Shown here one piece after another: positions 1 to 7,658 of a stretch of 27,414 bases of DNA. How positions within the stretch are numbered: the stretch's first letter is position 1; each line of letters starts with the position of its first letter. Location: assembly GCA_934432885.1 (NCBI GenBank), contig CAKRYY010000038.1, positions 1-27,414 on the forward strand, in the 5' to 3' direction. The stretch is from an uncultured Lachnospiraceae bacterium. Its GTDB lineage: Bacteria > Bacillota > Clostridia > Lachnospirales > Lachnospiraceae. A program made the position numbers and the translations under genes. The notes under the pieces were generated by a model. That model had not been told where the DNA came from, searched no databases, and saw nothing but the letters and a program-made list of their open reading frames with translations.

Positions 1-66
1 GATTATTTTTGCAAATTATTCAAAAAGCACTATCATCTTACACCGACTGAATATCGAAAAAAATAA
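1..66 (+). CDS. AraC-family regulator, C-terminal end (partial)
   Basis: Only the last 21 codons are inside the window, read in frame 1 to a TAA at 64-66. They give DYFCKLFKKHYHLTPTEYRK-like sequence. This matches the final helix of an AraC/XylS DNA-binding domain, where the family has a FxxxFKKxxGxTPxxYR pattern. Such proteins are DNA-binding transcription regulators in the cytoplasm. The ligand and the targets cannot be told because the sensor domain lies outside. The family call rests on this short signature alone but the pattern is characteristic. Confidence 0.75.
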   Translation, partial: DYFCKLFKKHYHLTPTEYRKK

Positions 67-92
67 AGATTATATTGCGAACGCAATTCATC

Positions 93-119
93 ACTTCTGC
101 ATATCCTAACAGCAGAAGT
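93..119 (+). terminator. Possible hairpin terminator after the AraC gene
   Basis: Perfect 8-bp arms ACTTCTGC (93-100) and GCAGAAGT (112-119) enclose an 11-nt loop, starting 27 bases after the AraC stop codon. The T-tract that follows is poor (CTCTTAAA), so termination is only a suggestion from position and pairing. Confidence 0.35.
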
Positions 120-462
120 CTCTTAAAGGAGCATGTACAGTATGCACATCCTCTTAGTTCGCAGGCGAAAAATGGGTGTTACAAAAGGATAATGGATAGA
201 AGACTCTCTAAAATATCAAGATGCTGATAATCCAAAGAGTCTTCTTCGAGGTATAAATTATTATAATTTTAAAGAATCTTCCGCATCTACCCACTATAGG
301 AAGAGGTGGGTATGGCGGAAACAATGCTGGTGCCGATGAGCCATTAAAAATGGATGGAACTGACTGGTGCCATAGGAAATCTTGAACAGTTACCTTCCCA
401 ATGTCACTCTGTTCGAAAGCTTATTCCGTACCTTATTGACAATTCCCCGCTTCAAAGTATAA
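120..462. other. Stretch without a recognisable intact gene
   Basis: No convincing gene was found. Two inverted repeats are visible: AAGACTCT (200-207) with AGAGTCTT (236-243), and TACCCAC (288-294) with GTGGGTA (306-312), the latter flanked by TCCGC/GCGGA. From about 330 onward the sequence has coding-like pieces that change frame. For example the codons from about 389 to 463 read as NSYLPNVTLFESLF and on to a stop. I take this as the front part of the decayed gene described next, but no start or family can be assigned. Confidence 0.4.
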
Positions 463-811
463 TACAAAATATATATCAAACAATTTTTATTAGGCGATGC
501 ACTTTACGACGAAAGGATACAGGATATGACTGCGAAAAATAAATTCGCAAAGTTCACAATAGAAGAACGCAAAATGTCAGACGCCAAGAGCTAATGCGGC
601 GTCTGTATGTTTTCTTGCGTACATAAACCCGTCCGAGGACGAGGCTGCACTTTTTGATTATCCGTCTGAATTTTTCTGTGAAAGTGCAGAGAATCGTATT
701 GACTACCAGATGGATGGAAAACCGGAACGCTGCTTCCTGACAACATTTATATCGTTGTCAAAACTGAAGACAGATAGTTTGTCAACGCTTATTAGTTTAG
801 AAGTGTGGTAA
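463..811 (+). pseudogene. Frame-broken coding remnant, function unknown
   Basis: Two coding-like stretches lie in different frames and seem to be one gene. The first runs from 463 to a TAA near 594 and reads ...LLGDALYDERIQDMTAKN and ERKMSDAKS. The second is open from 563 to a TAA at 809-811 and reads ANAASVCFLAYINPSEDEAA, then LFDYPSEFF and RIDYQMDGK. A possible further shift near 730 would give LPDNIYIVVKTED. A 16-residue ORF beginning MTFGRLRKYHYAWN at 819-869 may be part of the same debris. The style resembles accessory genes of integrative elements, but I do not recognise the family. It is probably non-functional. A short real gene in one frame is the alternative. Confidence 0.45.
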
Positions 812-925
812 AATAAAAATGACATTTGGGAGACTGCGGAAGTATCATTATGCGTGGAATAATAATTGATTTATAAAAAGCAATTGGGATTTATCAGGAA
901 CGATTGTTGCAGGAGAATGAAATAA

Positions 926-1378
926 GTGAAAATAGAATACAAAAGACTTACAGAAAAAGAATTGAGCACATTTATTGATATGAGAATAAACCAACTCAGA
1001 GAGGAAGGCGCCAGAGAAGAGATTGATTTGGCTCCCGCATTGAAGGAATATTATGTTCGACATATAGCAGATGGAACATTTGTGGCATGGCTTGCTTTTG
1101 ATGGCGAAACTATTATTGGAACAAGTGGTATGTCATTTGTCGAGAAACCACCATATTTTGGATGCCCCAGCGGAAAGCTGGGCTTGCTGTCCAGTATGTT
1201 TACCAATCCGAATTATAGAAGAAAAGGCATTGCAAAAGAACTGTTATCCCGTGTTGTAAATGATGCCAGAGAATATGGATGTGGAGCAATCCAAATCACA
1301 GCGTCTGATATGGGTGTCAAACTATATACAAATTTTGGATTTGTTCATAATGATAATTTTATGCAATATAAACTATAG
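926..1378 (+). CDS. GNAT-family N-acetyltransferase
   Basis: A 150-residue single-domain acetyltransferase that would move an acetyl group from acetyl-CoA to an amine; the substrate is unknown. The start is GTG at 926, preceded by AGGAGA at 911-916 with ideal spacing; no better ATG exists nearby. The length is normal for the family. The GNAT core is clear: beta-4 LLSSMFTNPNYR followed by the acetyl-CoA pyrophosphate loop RRKGIA (about residues 98-103) and the helix KELLSRVV. The C-terminal ITASDMGVKLYTNFGF has the usual A/S-x-x-LYxxxGF motif. It follows degenerate sequence and precedes the aminotransferase gene, which has its own promoter, so it is probably transcribed alone. The family call is firm, the role is not. 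Confidence 0.9.
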   Translation: MKIEYKRLTEKELSTFIDMRINQLREEGAREEIDLAPALKEYYVRHIADGTFVAWLAFDGETIIGTSGMSFVEKPPYFGCPSGKLGLLSSMFTNPNYRRKGIAKELLSRVVNDAREYGCGAIQITASDMGVKLYTNFGFVHNDNFMQYKL

Positions 1379-1479
1379 CATAATACCCAGCCTTCGCAGG
1401 AGCTAATAGGAAACAGATTTTGCTAACAGAACTGAATATGTCAGGCAGGGAAGAGATTTTGGGCTTTTTGAAAAGGCTG

Positions 1480-1509
1480 TTAACAAAATATTTTGGAAAC
1501 GGGTATAAT
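1480..1509 (+). promoter_or_regulatory. Sigma-A-type promoter of the aminotransferase gene
   Basis: TTAACA (1480-1485), an 18-nt spacer and a perfect TATAAT (1504-1509). Transcription would begin near 1516, just before AGGTGA at 1515-1520. This very short leader bears on which start codon is used for the next gene. Confidence 0.6.
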
Positions 1510-1528
1510 CTAATAGGTGAGATTGAAA

Positions 1529-2653
1529 ATGAAAATAAGGGATTTTAAACTGGAATGTTATTTTGGAAAGTATGAATTTACTGCGCCGTATCTTTTGACA
1601 CAGTCAGACTGCGAATCCATGCACACGGAAGAATTGCTTGCAATGGAGCCGGGCGCAAAAGAAGCATATTTGAAGCAATGGCTAGGATATACCCAGAACT
1701 GGGGAGACCAAGAGCTGCGTAAGCTTATCGCAGGGCTGTACCGGGATATGGATATGGAAAATGTATTGGTTTTTCACGGCGCGCAGGAAGCTATTTTTGG
1801 ATATATGAATATCCTGCTTAATCCCGGTGACCACATGATTACGATGTATCCTAACTATCAATCTGCTTATGAGGTGGCAAATGCTATTCCGGGCTGCAGT
1901 GTTTCCAGATGGTGTCTTCACGATGACGGAGAAAAATGGGTTATAGATTTTGACGAGTTGGAAGCGCTTATTTTGCCGAATACAAAATTACTGGCTGTGA
2001 ATACGCCGAATAATCCGACTGGCTATACCTTTACCAATGAGGAGATTGAAAAGCTTTGCGACATCTGTCGTAAGCATGATATTTATCTCTTTTCTGACGA
2101 GGTGTACAAGGGGCTTGAGCTGGACGGGCAAAAGCGTGATTGGATTGCCGACCACTATGAGAAGGCGGTTTCGCTTGGCGTCATGTCCAAAGCCTATGGT
2201 CTTGCCGGTCTGAGGGTCGGCTGGCTTGTGTCGAAGGATGTGGAGCTGCTCGAGAGGGCGGTTAAATTTAAGTATTACATGAGCATCTGTGACGCTGCGC
2301 CTTCGGAATTTCTGTCTAAGGTTGCGCTAAAGCACAGTGATGAGCTGCTGAAACGAAGCCGGGACTTGATTCTTGAAAATTTGAAATATGTGGATGCCTT
2401 TTTTGAAAAACATAAGAAGCTGTTTGGAAAACGTCCGATTACCTGCGGACCGGTAGCATTTCATAAGCTGCTGATTGACATGCCTGTAAAGGAATTCTGC
2501 CAAATGGCTGTAGACCGGAAAGGCGTTCTTTTGCTGCCTGCCGATATTTACGATATGGATGGACAATATTTCAGAATGGGCTACGGGCGCAGGGGCGTTC
2601 CCGAAGCGCTGCATAAATTCGAAGAGTTTTTAGCGGAAAACGGCTTCTGCTAG
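1529..2653 (+). CDS. Class I/II PLP-dependent aminotransferase
   Basis: A 374-residue cytoplasmic fold-type I pyridoxal-phosphate enzyme, predicted to transfer an amino group between an amino acid and a keto acid. Family hallmarks are in order: GAQEAIFG (about residues 84-91, phosphate contact), NTPNNPTG (158-165), SDEVY (189-193, Asp binding the PLP ring nitrogen), the SKAYGLAGLRVGW segment with the Schiff-base lysine near 221, and a C-terminal FRMGYGRR (carboxylate-binding Arg). I prefer ATG 1529 because AGGTGA sits 8 nt upstream; an in-frame GTG at 1517 would add four residues and overlap the predicted transcription start. The substrate cannot be deduced. A MerR regulator follows but has its own promoter, so the two may be unlinked. 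Confidence 0.88.
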   Translation: MKIRDFKLECYFGKYEFTAPYLLTQSDCESMHTEELLAMEPGAKEAYLKQWLGYTQNWGDQELRKLIAGLYRDMDMENVLVFHGAQEAIFGYMNILLNPGDHMITMYPNYQSAYEVANAIPGCSVSRWCLHDDGEKWVIDFDELEALILPNTKLLAVNTPNNPTGYTFTNEEIEKLCDICRKHDIYLFSDEVYKGLELDGQKRDWIADHYEKAVSLGVMSKAYGLAGLRVGWLVSKDVELLERAVKFKYYMSICDAAPSEFLSKVALKHSDELLKRSRDLILENLKYVDAFFEKHKKLFGKRPITCGPVAFHKLLIDMPVKEFCQMAVDRKGVLLLPADIYDMDGQYFRMGYGRRGVPEALHKFEEFLAENGFC

Positions 2654-2663
2654 AAATACCTGC

Positions 2664-2694
2664 TTGACCTTTCCCTTACGGCAAGGTTTATGCT
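2664..2694 (+). promoter_or_regulatory. MerR-type promoter/operator with 19-bp spacer
   Basis: TTGACC (-35, 2664-2669) and TATGCT (-10, 2689-2694) are separated by 19 nt, the over-long spacer typical of promoters untwisted by MerR regulators. Inside the spacer lies a dyad ACCTT (2667-2671) / AAGGT (2683-2687), with further inner pairing around CC and GG. It directly precedes a merR-type gene whose RBS begins at 2705, so it is most likely autoregulated and also drives the following hydrolase gene. Confidence 0.8.
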
Positions 2695-2717
2695 GCATCA
2701 TAACAAGGAGCACCACG

Positions 2718-3551
2718 ATGTTATCAATAGGAGAATTTTCAAGGATATGTAAGGTTTCAACAAAGACGCTTCGTTATTATGCTGAAATAGGTCTGCTTGC
2801 GCCAAGTGAGGTCAATCTGGAAAATGGGTATCGCTATTATGCGATTGAGCAGCTTGAAACAATGCTGCTCATCAATCGGCTAAAGGCATATTCATTTTCA
2901 TTGGATGAAATTAAGACGATTTTGCAGTCCGAAAATATGCAGGACGATACCCTGCAGCTTGCCTTTATCCGCAAGAAAAAGGAAATTGAACAGCAGATAC
3001 ATACCTACAGCCAGATATTAACGCAGATGGAGGAGGATATATCAGCGATTGAGCAGGGCAGGTCCATTATGTCCTACATGGATGAAATAGATGTGCAGCT
3101 TGTAGAGGCGCCTGACATGTATCTTTTGTCTATCAGAGAAATGGTGCAGCCGGAAGTTTGTGCTACTGAATATATCAGGTGCTACGAAAAGCTGTTCAAA
3201 AGGATTGCGGTTGATAGGCTGACAATGAGCGGTGCGCCGATGGCGCTTTTCCACAGTGCAGAATATTCTCCGGCAGGTCTGGATATAGAATTTGCAGTTC
3301 CTGTGCAGGAATATGCCACAGGAACAAGGGACTTTCATCCCGGACTATGCCTAAAAACAGTTGTGCGGGGAGCCTATTCGGAGCTTTCCTCTGTTTACAC
3401 CAGACAGATAGAATGGGCGAAGAAAGAGGGCTATCGCTGTACAAATGCGCTGTTTGAAGTTTATGTGACGGACCCCTCGCAGACTGCGGATGTAAATGAT
3501 AACATAACGGAGGTCTATTATCCTGTAAAAAAGGCAGCAGCTAAGAATTAA
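2718..3551 (+). CDS. MerR-family regulator with GyrI-like effector domain
   Basis: A 277-residue transcription regulator. Residues 1-70 form the winged helix-turn-helix: LSIGEFSRICKVSTKTLRYY, then IGLLAPSEVN and GYRYY, which are signature segments of the BmrR/TipA branch. Residues about 75-125 form the dimerising coiled coil (RKKKEIEQQIHTYSQILTQM). The rest resembles the GyrI-like/BmrR C-terminal ligand domain, ending in EVYYPVKK. That domain usually senses small hydrophobic or cationic compounds; no cysteine metal site is evident. ATG 2718 has AAGGAG at 2705-2710. An in-frame upstream TTG at 2664 is the promoter -35 and is not a start. The next gene begins 27 nt downstream, so the two are probably co-transcribed and the hydrolase is its likely target. 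Confidence 0.9.
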   Translation: MLSIGEFSRICKVSTKTLRYYAEIGLLAPSEVNLENGYRYYAIEQLETMLLINRLKAYSFSLDEIKTILQSENMQDDTLQLAFIRKKKEIEQQIHTYSQILTQMEEDISAIEQGRSIMSYMDEIDVQLVEAPDMYLLSIREMVQPEVCATEYIRCYEKLFKRIAVDRLTMSGAPMALFHSAEYSPAGLDIEFAVPVQEYATGTRDFHPGLCLKTVVRGAYSELSSVYTRQIEWAKKEGYRCTNALFEVYVTDPSQTADVNDNITEVYYPVKKAAAKN

Positions 3552-3578
3552 ACGAGAACTTATATGTCGGAGGCGAAA

Positions 3579-4556
3579 ATGAAGCAAGAGAAAATCTCAG
3601 AAATGGAAAATATCATCGCTGCAGATTACGATAATATGGCAGGCATTGTCATAATGAAGGATGGGAAAGCCGTTTATGAAGGATATTTTCATAATTGCAC
3701 AGATGCCAGCCGTATCCATGTTTCTTCAGTAACCAAAAGCATCCTTTCCATATTGATTGGAATTGCATTGGACAAAGGCTGTATAGACAGCGTCAGCCAG
3801 AAAGTATTGGAGTTTTTCCCGGACTATACGGTAAAGAGGGGCGAAAAGACGATACAGCATATCACGATTAAGGATATGCTTACAATGACGGCTCCTTATA
3901 AATATAAATGCAACCCCTATACAAAATATTTCACAAGCGTGGACTGGGTAAAGTTTTCGCTTGATGTGCTGGGAGGCAGGGGACATATAGGAGAATTCAG
4001 ATATGCGCCGATTGTCGGGCCGGATATTCTGTCGAGCATCCTTGTAAAGGCAACAGGGCAGTCCGTATTTGACTTTGCAAAGGAGAATTTGTTTGCTCCG
4101 TTAGGCATTACCATTGAAAAGACGATTACGTTTCATAACAAGGAAGAGCAGATGGCTTTTTATAAAGCAACTGATATAAGTTGCTGGGTTGCTGGTCCAA
4201 CCGGTGTAAATACGGCGGGCTGGGGACTTACGCTTTCACCGATGGATATGGCTAAGATAGGGCAGTTATTCTTAAATCGCGGTATCTGGAACGGGAAGCG
4301 CATCGTCTCGGAGAAGTGGGTAGCAGAAAGCACATCCGAGCAGAGCCGTTGGATGCAGCGGGATTTGCCGTACGGTTATCTGTGGTGGATTGTCGAGCAG
4401 GATAAGAGCTACGCCGCGATGGGGGAAGGTGGCAATATTATTTATGTCAGTCCGGATAAAAACATGGTTGTTGCGATTGCCTCCCTTTTTTATCCGAGGG
4501 CAAAGGACAGAATCGAATTTATTAAAAAATATGTCGAGCCGATTTTTGAGGCGTAA
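3579..4556 (+). CDS. Serine hydrolase, beta-lactamase/penicillin-binding protein fold
   Basis: A 325-residue class C beta-lactamase-fold hydrolase (Pfam Beta-lactamase type). The nucleophile motif SxxK is SVTK (about S50 and K53) in HVSSVTKSILSIL. The usual second motif YxN appears as YAP in FRYAPIVGPDILSSIL, so its Asn is missing. The third motif is represented by GEGGNIIYV near the C-terminus. No signal peptide is visible, which points to a cytoplasmic esterase or peptidase-like enzyme and away from a secreted beta-lactamase. I chose ATG 3579 because GGAGG (3569-3573) is spaced correctly; ATG 3564 lies upstream of that site. It follows the MerR gene by 27 nt and is probably controlled by it. 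The substrate is unknown. Confidence 0.85.
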   Translation: MKQEKISEMENIIAADYDNMAGIVIMKDGKAVYEGYFHNCTDASRIHVSSVTKSILSILIGIALDKGCIDSVSQKVLEFFPDYTVKRGEKTIQHITIKDMLTMTAPYKYKCNPYTKYFTSVDWVKFSLDVLGGRGHIGEFRYAPIVGPDILSSILVKATGQSVFDFAKENLFAPLGITIEKTITFHNKEEQMAFYKATDISCWVAGPTGVNTAGWGLTLSPMDMAKIGQLFLNRGIWNGKRIVSEKWVAESTSEQSRWMQRDLPYGYLWWIVEQDKSYAAMGEGGNIIYVSPDKNMVVAIASLFYPRAKDRIEFIKKYVEPIFEA

Positions 4557-4564
4557 TCTTTTGA

Positions 4565-4769
4565 GGTGTAATAGAGAGAGCAGGAATCACAATCGAAAAA
4601 GATAAAATCAAAGAAGCAAGGCGTATGTTATTTATGGTAATAGAACGGTACAAGGATAAGGAAGCGGTATACGGATTTTGAATTCATTCCCGTCATAAGC
4701 AGTCTGGAAATGCAGAAAAGAGTTTTGGGGGCGGAGAAAAAGCTTAAATTTAGGCTGTATTTATCCTAA
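4565..4769 (+). pseudogene. Frameshifted short gene remnant, unknown function
   Basis: Two adjoining coding-like frames with helical, charged composition. From 4565 the frame reads VIERAGITIEKDKIKEARRM, then VIERYKDKEAVY, and hits TGA at 4679-4681. Shifting frame at about 4674 continues as DFEFIPVISSLEMQKRVLGA and EKKLK, to TAA at 4767-4769. Joined, they would give about 67 residues. No start codon with a good RBS is seen upstream, so the 5' end may be lost as well. I do not recognise the family. It may instead be non-coding spacer between the hydrolase and the DJ-1 gene. Confidence 0.4.
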
Positions 4770-4792
4770 TATTCGTATGAGGTGTTGGCTAA

Positions 4793-5383
4793 ATGAAAAT
4801 CCATATTTTACTTTTTGATGGTTTTGAAACACTGGATATATTCGGACCGGTTGAAATACTGGCAAGGGTGGAAGGGCATGAGCTGCTTTATCAATCACTG
4901 GACGGTGGTATTGTAAGAAGCGCACAGGGGATGGAGGTTTTAACTTCCTGTATTGAAGCACTGGAGCCTGAGTCTGTGCTTGTCATTCCCGGAGGAAGGG
5001 GAACAAGGGCGCTTGTTGGGAATGAGCGCTTTTTAAATGGCATTTCTGAGCTTGTGCAAAATGCCGGCTATGTTTTGTCAATATGCACAGGATCGGCACT
5101 TCTTGCAAAAGCGGGAGTGCTGGATGGATTGAAAGCGACTTCCAATAAAAAGGCATTTGAATGGGCAAAGTCAAATTCCAATCAGGTAACATGGGTTTAC
5201 CATGCAAGGTGGGTAAATGATGGAAAGTTTTATACTTCTTCAGGAGTTTCGGCAGGAATGGATATGGCGCTTGGCTTTGTCAGAGATTTGTATGGCATGG
5301 AAAAGGCAGAGAAAATCGCGCAGGACATTGAATACGTGTGGAACAAAGACAGTGAGGCAGACCCTTTTGCAGTGTTGACCTGA
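4793..5383 (+). CDS. DJ-1/PfpI (class I glutamine amidotransferase-like) protein
   Basis: A 196-residue cytoplasmic protein of the DJ-1/ThiJ/PfpI superfamily, which includes glyoxalase III-like enzymes, isonitrile hydratases and the ligand domains of some AraC regulators. The N-terminal strand and turn ILLFDGFETLDIFGPVEIL carries the conserved Glu near residue 21. VIPGGRG (64-70) precedes the nucleophile elbow VLSICTGSALLAKAGVL with Cys98. The later HARWVNDGKFYTSSGVSAGMD is the usual C-terminal block. Whole length is standard. ATG 4793 is preceded by GAGGTG. No DNA-binding domain is attached. The closest functional type may be the isonitrile hydratase/ThiJ group, but the substrate is not determinable. 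Confidence 0.88.
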   Translation: MKIHILLFDGFETLDIFGPVEILARVEGHELLYQSLDGGIVRSAQGMEVLTSCIEALEPESVLVIPGGRGTRALVGNERFLNGISELVQNAGYVLSICTGSALLAKAGVLDGLKATSNKKAFEWAKSNSNQVTWVYHARWVNDGKFYTSSGVSAGMDMALGFVRDLYGMEKAEKIAQDIEYVWNKDSEADPFAVLT

Positions 5384-5424
5384 TAAAAAGTAAGCAAATA
5401 AGAAGGCTGCAAAGGAGATACACT

Positions 5425-5671
5425 ATGGAAACTATAATACGAAAAGCAACGACGGCAGATATTGACGCTATCTGCACAATTTATGAACATATTCATGCAG
5501 AGCAGGAGCGGAAAGCGGTCAACACCGGCTGGATACGCAACGTATGAGCGCAATACGAATGCAAGAAGCTTTTATAAAAAGCTGGGCTACCATGAAAGGG
5601 GAATTCTGCTATGCCTGTTCAATGGAATCCCGGATGTTAAGCTGGTTATGCTTGAAAAGAAGCTAAGCTGA
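5425..5671 (+). pseudogene. GNAT acetyltransferase with internal deletion
   Basis: The start is normal: AAAGGAGA (5411-5418) before ATG 5425, giving METIIRKATTADIDAICTIY and on to NTGWIRNV, then a premature TGA at 5545-5547. In another frame the C-terminus of the same family follows at once: ERNTNARSFYKKLGYHERGI and FNGIPDVKLVMLEKKLS, ending TGA at 5669-5671. The beta-4/acetyl-CoA loop region, by my estimate some 80-90 codons, is missing between the two parts, and the junction is out of frame. I infer a deletion that destroyed the enzyme. No repeat at the junction is obvious. It cannot bind acetyl-CoA as it stands. Confidence 0.75.
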
Positions 5672-5718
5672 AAAACGGCTAAATGCGCTGGCTTGGTTTA
5701 GCGGGCAGGAGATGGAAA

Positions 5719-6474
5719 ATGATTTATGAATTAAAGGATACACAAAAAGTGCAGAAGCTGTTTGATGGCTGGGAAGAAACATTGATATATTCCTGCATGG
5801 AACAGGTTATGGGTAAAATATATGTGACGGATATGGAGATGCCCAGGTCGGCTTATGCTTATGTTGGCTGCTTCGCTTTTTATGCAGGAGAGCCGGATGA
5901 AGAACTGATGCGAAGCAAGCCTTCTGGATTTACCATTATGGTACCACAGAATGAAGGCTGGGCTTGGTTAATCGAAAAGTGCTTTCCGGAAGCAAAAAGG
6001 ATTACGAGGTATGCCATTAAAAAGGGTACGGAGTTTGACCTGCAAAAGCTACAGAAATTTGCCAAACAGCTTCCACCAGAATATGAACTGAAAAATATAG
6101 ACAGCGATATATATGAGCAGTGTTTGAAAAGTCATCAAATGGCAGATTTCGTTGCCGCCTTTGGCGACAGGGAGAAGTATCTGACGTATGGGCGTGGAAT
6201 GGTTATTTTAAAGAAAGGCAGAATTGTATCGGGAGCTTCGTCGTACACCAGATATAAAAATGGCATTGAAATAGAAGTGGATACAATTGAAGAGGAGAGA
6301 AGAAAACACCTGGCGACGGTGGCTTGCGCAGCGCTGATTCTCAGATGTTTAGAGGAAAATTTGTATCCAAGCTGGGATGCACAGAATATGAACTCGGTAC
6401 ACCTTGCAGAAAAGCTGGGTTATGAATATTCCCATGAATACCTGGCTTATGAAGTAAAGGAGCGAGAGGCTTAA
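5719..6474 (+). CDS. GNAT-family acetyltransferase (PF12746-like, two-part)
   Basis: A 251-residue protein of the larger GNAT type seen in Bacillota, with an N-terminal half of its own (residues 1-125) and a C-terminal acetyltransferase half. The C-terminal half shows GRGMVILKKGRIVSGASSY, the acidic-helix segment IEVDTIEEERRKHLATVACA that replaces the usual RxxGxG loop, and the ending LYPSWDAQNMNSVHLAEKLG typical of this subfamily. ATG 5719 is chosen because AGGAGA at 5707-5712 precedes it; ATG 5683 has no RBS. Its stop TAA overlaps the start of the next gene by one base (TAATG), so the two are translationally coupled and probably act in one process. The substrate is unknown. Confidence 0.82.
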   Translation: MIYELKDTQKVQKLFDGWEETLIYSCMEQVMGKIYVTDMEMPRSAYAYVGCFAFYAGEPDEELMRSKPSGFTIMVPQNEGWAWLIEKCFPEAKRITRYAIKKGTEFDLQKLQKFAKQLPPEYELKNIDSDIYEQCLKSHQMADFVAAFGDREKYLTYGRGMVILKKGRIVSGASSYTRYKNGIEIEVDTIEEERRKHLATVACAALILRCLEENLYPSWDAQNMNSVHLAEKLGYEYSHEYLAYEVKEREA

Positions 6475-7397
6475 TGTATGCGGAAATTTTAAAGAATTAT
6501 ATACAGGCATGGCTGGACGTTGATAGTACAGTTGTGGAGAAAACCTTCGCGGAAAATGCAGTTTATACGGAATGTTATGGACCAAGATACTGTGGACGTT
6601 TACAGATTATGCAGTGGTTTGCGGACTGGAATCAGAAAGGGTGCGTGCTGGAGTGGACAGTAAAAAGAAGTATTGAGCAGGGCAATATTGCAGTCGCTGA
6701 ATGGTATTTTTCGTATCGTTATGATGGCGAAGTGGGCAGCTTTGACGGCGTTACAGTCGCTGAGTTTGATGAAGCTGGAAAAATTTTGAGACTGAGCGAA
6801 TATGAGTCAAAGGCGGAGCATGAATATCCGTATGGAATTAAAAAAACAGTGGACTTCATAGAGGTAAATGGCAGGAAATATGAAATCATCAGACTGCTTG
6901 GTAAGGGAAAGGGCGGATACTCTTATCTTGCACAAAAGGATGGCAGGCATGTCGTGGTAAAGCAGATACATCATGAACCGTGCGACTATTATCAGTTTGG
7001 CAATAAGATACAGGCAGAAATAAATGACTACAAATGCTTATCCGCTATTGGAATTTCCATGCCCAAAATGCTGGATGTGGATATAGAAAACGAAAGAATC
7101 GTAAAAGAGTACATTGCGGGTGATACGGTTTATGAGCTTGTACGCAAAGAATGTCTGTCGGAAACCTGTCTGCAGCAGGTGAAGCAGATGTGTGGGCTAT
7201 TGTATGCGGCAAAGACCAACATAGATTATTTCCCGACGAATTTCATTTTGCAGAATGGCATTTTATATTATGTCGATTACGAATGTAATGATTATATGGA
7301 AGAGTGGAATTTTGAAAACTGGGGCTGCAAATACTGGTCCAAAACACCAGAATTCATAGAATATGCAGAGTCTGTTTTACGGGAGACGAAAAAATGA
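6474..7397 (+). CDS. SnoaL/NTF2-like domain fused to a kinase-like domain
   Basis: A 307-residue fusion. Residues 1-115 look like an NTF2/SnoaL-like cone fold: YIQAWLDVDSTVVEKTFAEN, a nuclear AVYTE strand, then a paired-strand region ending FDEAGKILRLSEYESK. Residues about 130-305 resemble a small eukaryotic-type kinase/phosphotransferase: LLGKGKGGYSYLA (glycine loop), VVVKQI (ATP lysine), EYIAGDTVYELV (hinge), then IDYFPTNFIL (catalytic D and N) and ILYYVDYEC, where VDYE replaces DFG. All core catalytic positions are present, so activity is plausible, perhaps on a small molecule. It overlaps the upstream GNAT stop by one base and its own stop overlaps the next, broken gene (ATGA at 7394-7397). 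Confidence 0.7.
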   Translation: MYAEILKNYIQAWLDVDSTVVEKTFAENAVYTECYGPRYCGRLQIMQWFADWNQKGCVLEWTVKRSIEQGNIAVAEWYFSYRYDGEVGSFDGVTVAEFDEAGKILRLSEYESKAEHEYPYGIKKTVDFIEVNGRKYEIIRLLGKGKGGYSYLAQKDGRHVVVKQIHHEPCDYYQFGNKIQAEINDYKCLSAIGISMPKMLDVDIENERIVKEYIAGDTVYELVRKECLSETCLQQVKQMCGLLYAAKTNIDYFPTNFILQNGILYYVDYECNDYMEEWNFENWGCKYWSKTPEFIEYAESVLRETKK

Positions 7398-7653
7398 ATA
7401 AAAATATATATTTTAAAGCAGCCAGCAGTATCCGAAGGGCTATGTCTATGACCATATTGAAATACAGTCAGATACTGAGCCTTATGGACTGAAGGTTTAT
7501 TTGACAGTGGCGCCCGATGCAGTGCAGATTGGGGATGAACTGCAGGTAAATGCCGATACAGTCTTTGACCTGATTGGCAATCTGGGCACGCTTGATTATG
7601 TCAATGCAGAGAGTATGGAGGCTATTGTCTCTTACGAAAGGTCAGAGGAATAA
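7394..7653 (+). pseudogene. Small gene with a frameshift near its start, unknown family
   Basis: ATG 7394 overlaps the kinase stop (ATGA) and starts MNKNIYFKAAS, but this frame runs into TGA after 32 codons. In another frame, from about 7424, the sequence continues as QQYPKGYVYDHIEIQSDTEP, then YGLKVYLTVAPDAVQIGDEL and on to SYERSEE, TAA at 7651-7653. A single-base indel in the GCAGCCAGCAG run around 7415-7427 would join the halves to a protein of about 86 residues. The composition is that of a genuine protein. I do not know the family. It completes a coupled three-gene set with the GNAT and kinase-fusion genes. Strain polymorphism or sequencing error is also possible. Confidence 0.65.
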
Positions 7654-7658
7654 ATAAA

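Noticed and set aside
463..869. Integrative-element remnant of a named family
   Set aside because: The residue style recalls genes of integrative elements, but no integrase, attachment repeat or named domain could be recognised, so no element is annotated.
2664..2717. Upstream TTG start of the MerR gene
   Set aside because: This TTG is the -35 box of a MerR-type promoter; ATG 2718 has a correct RBS and family start.
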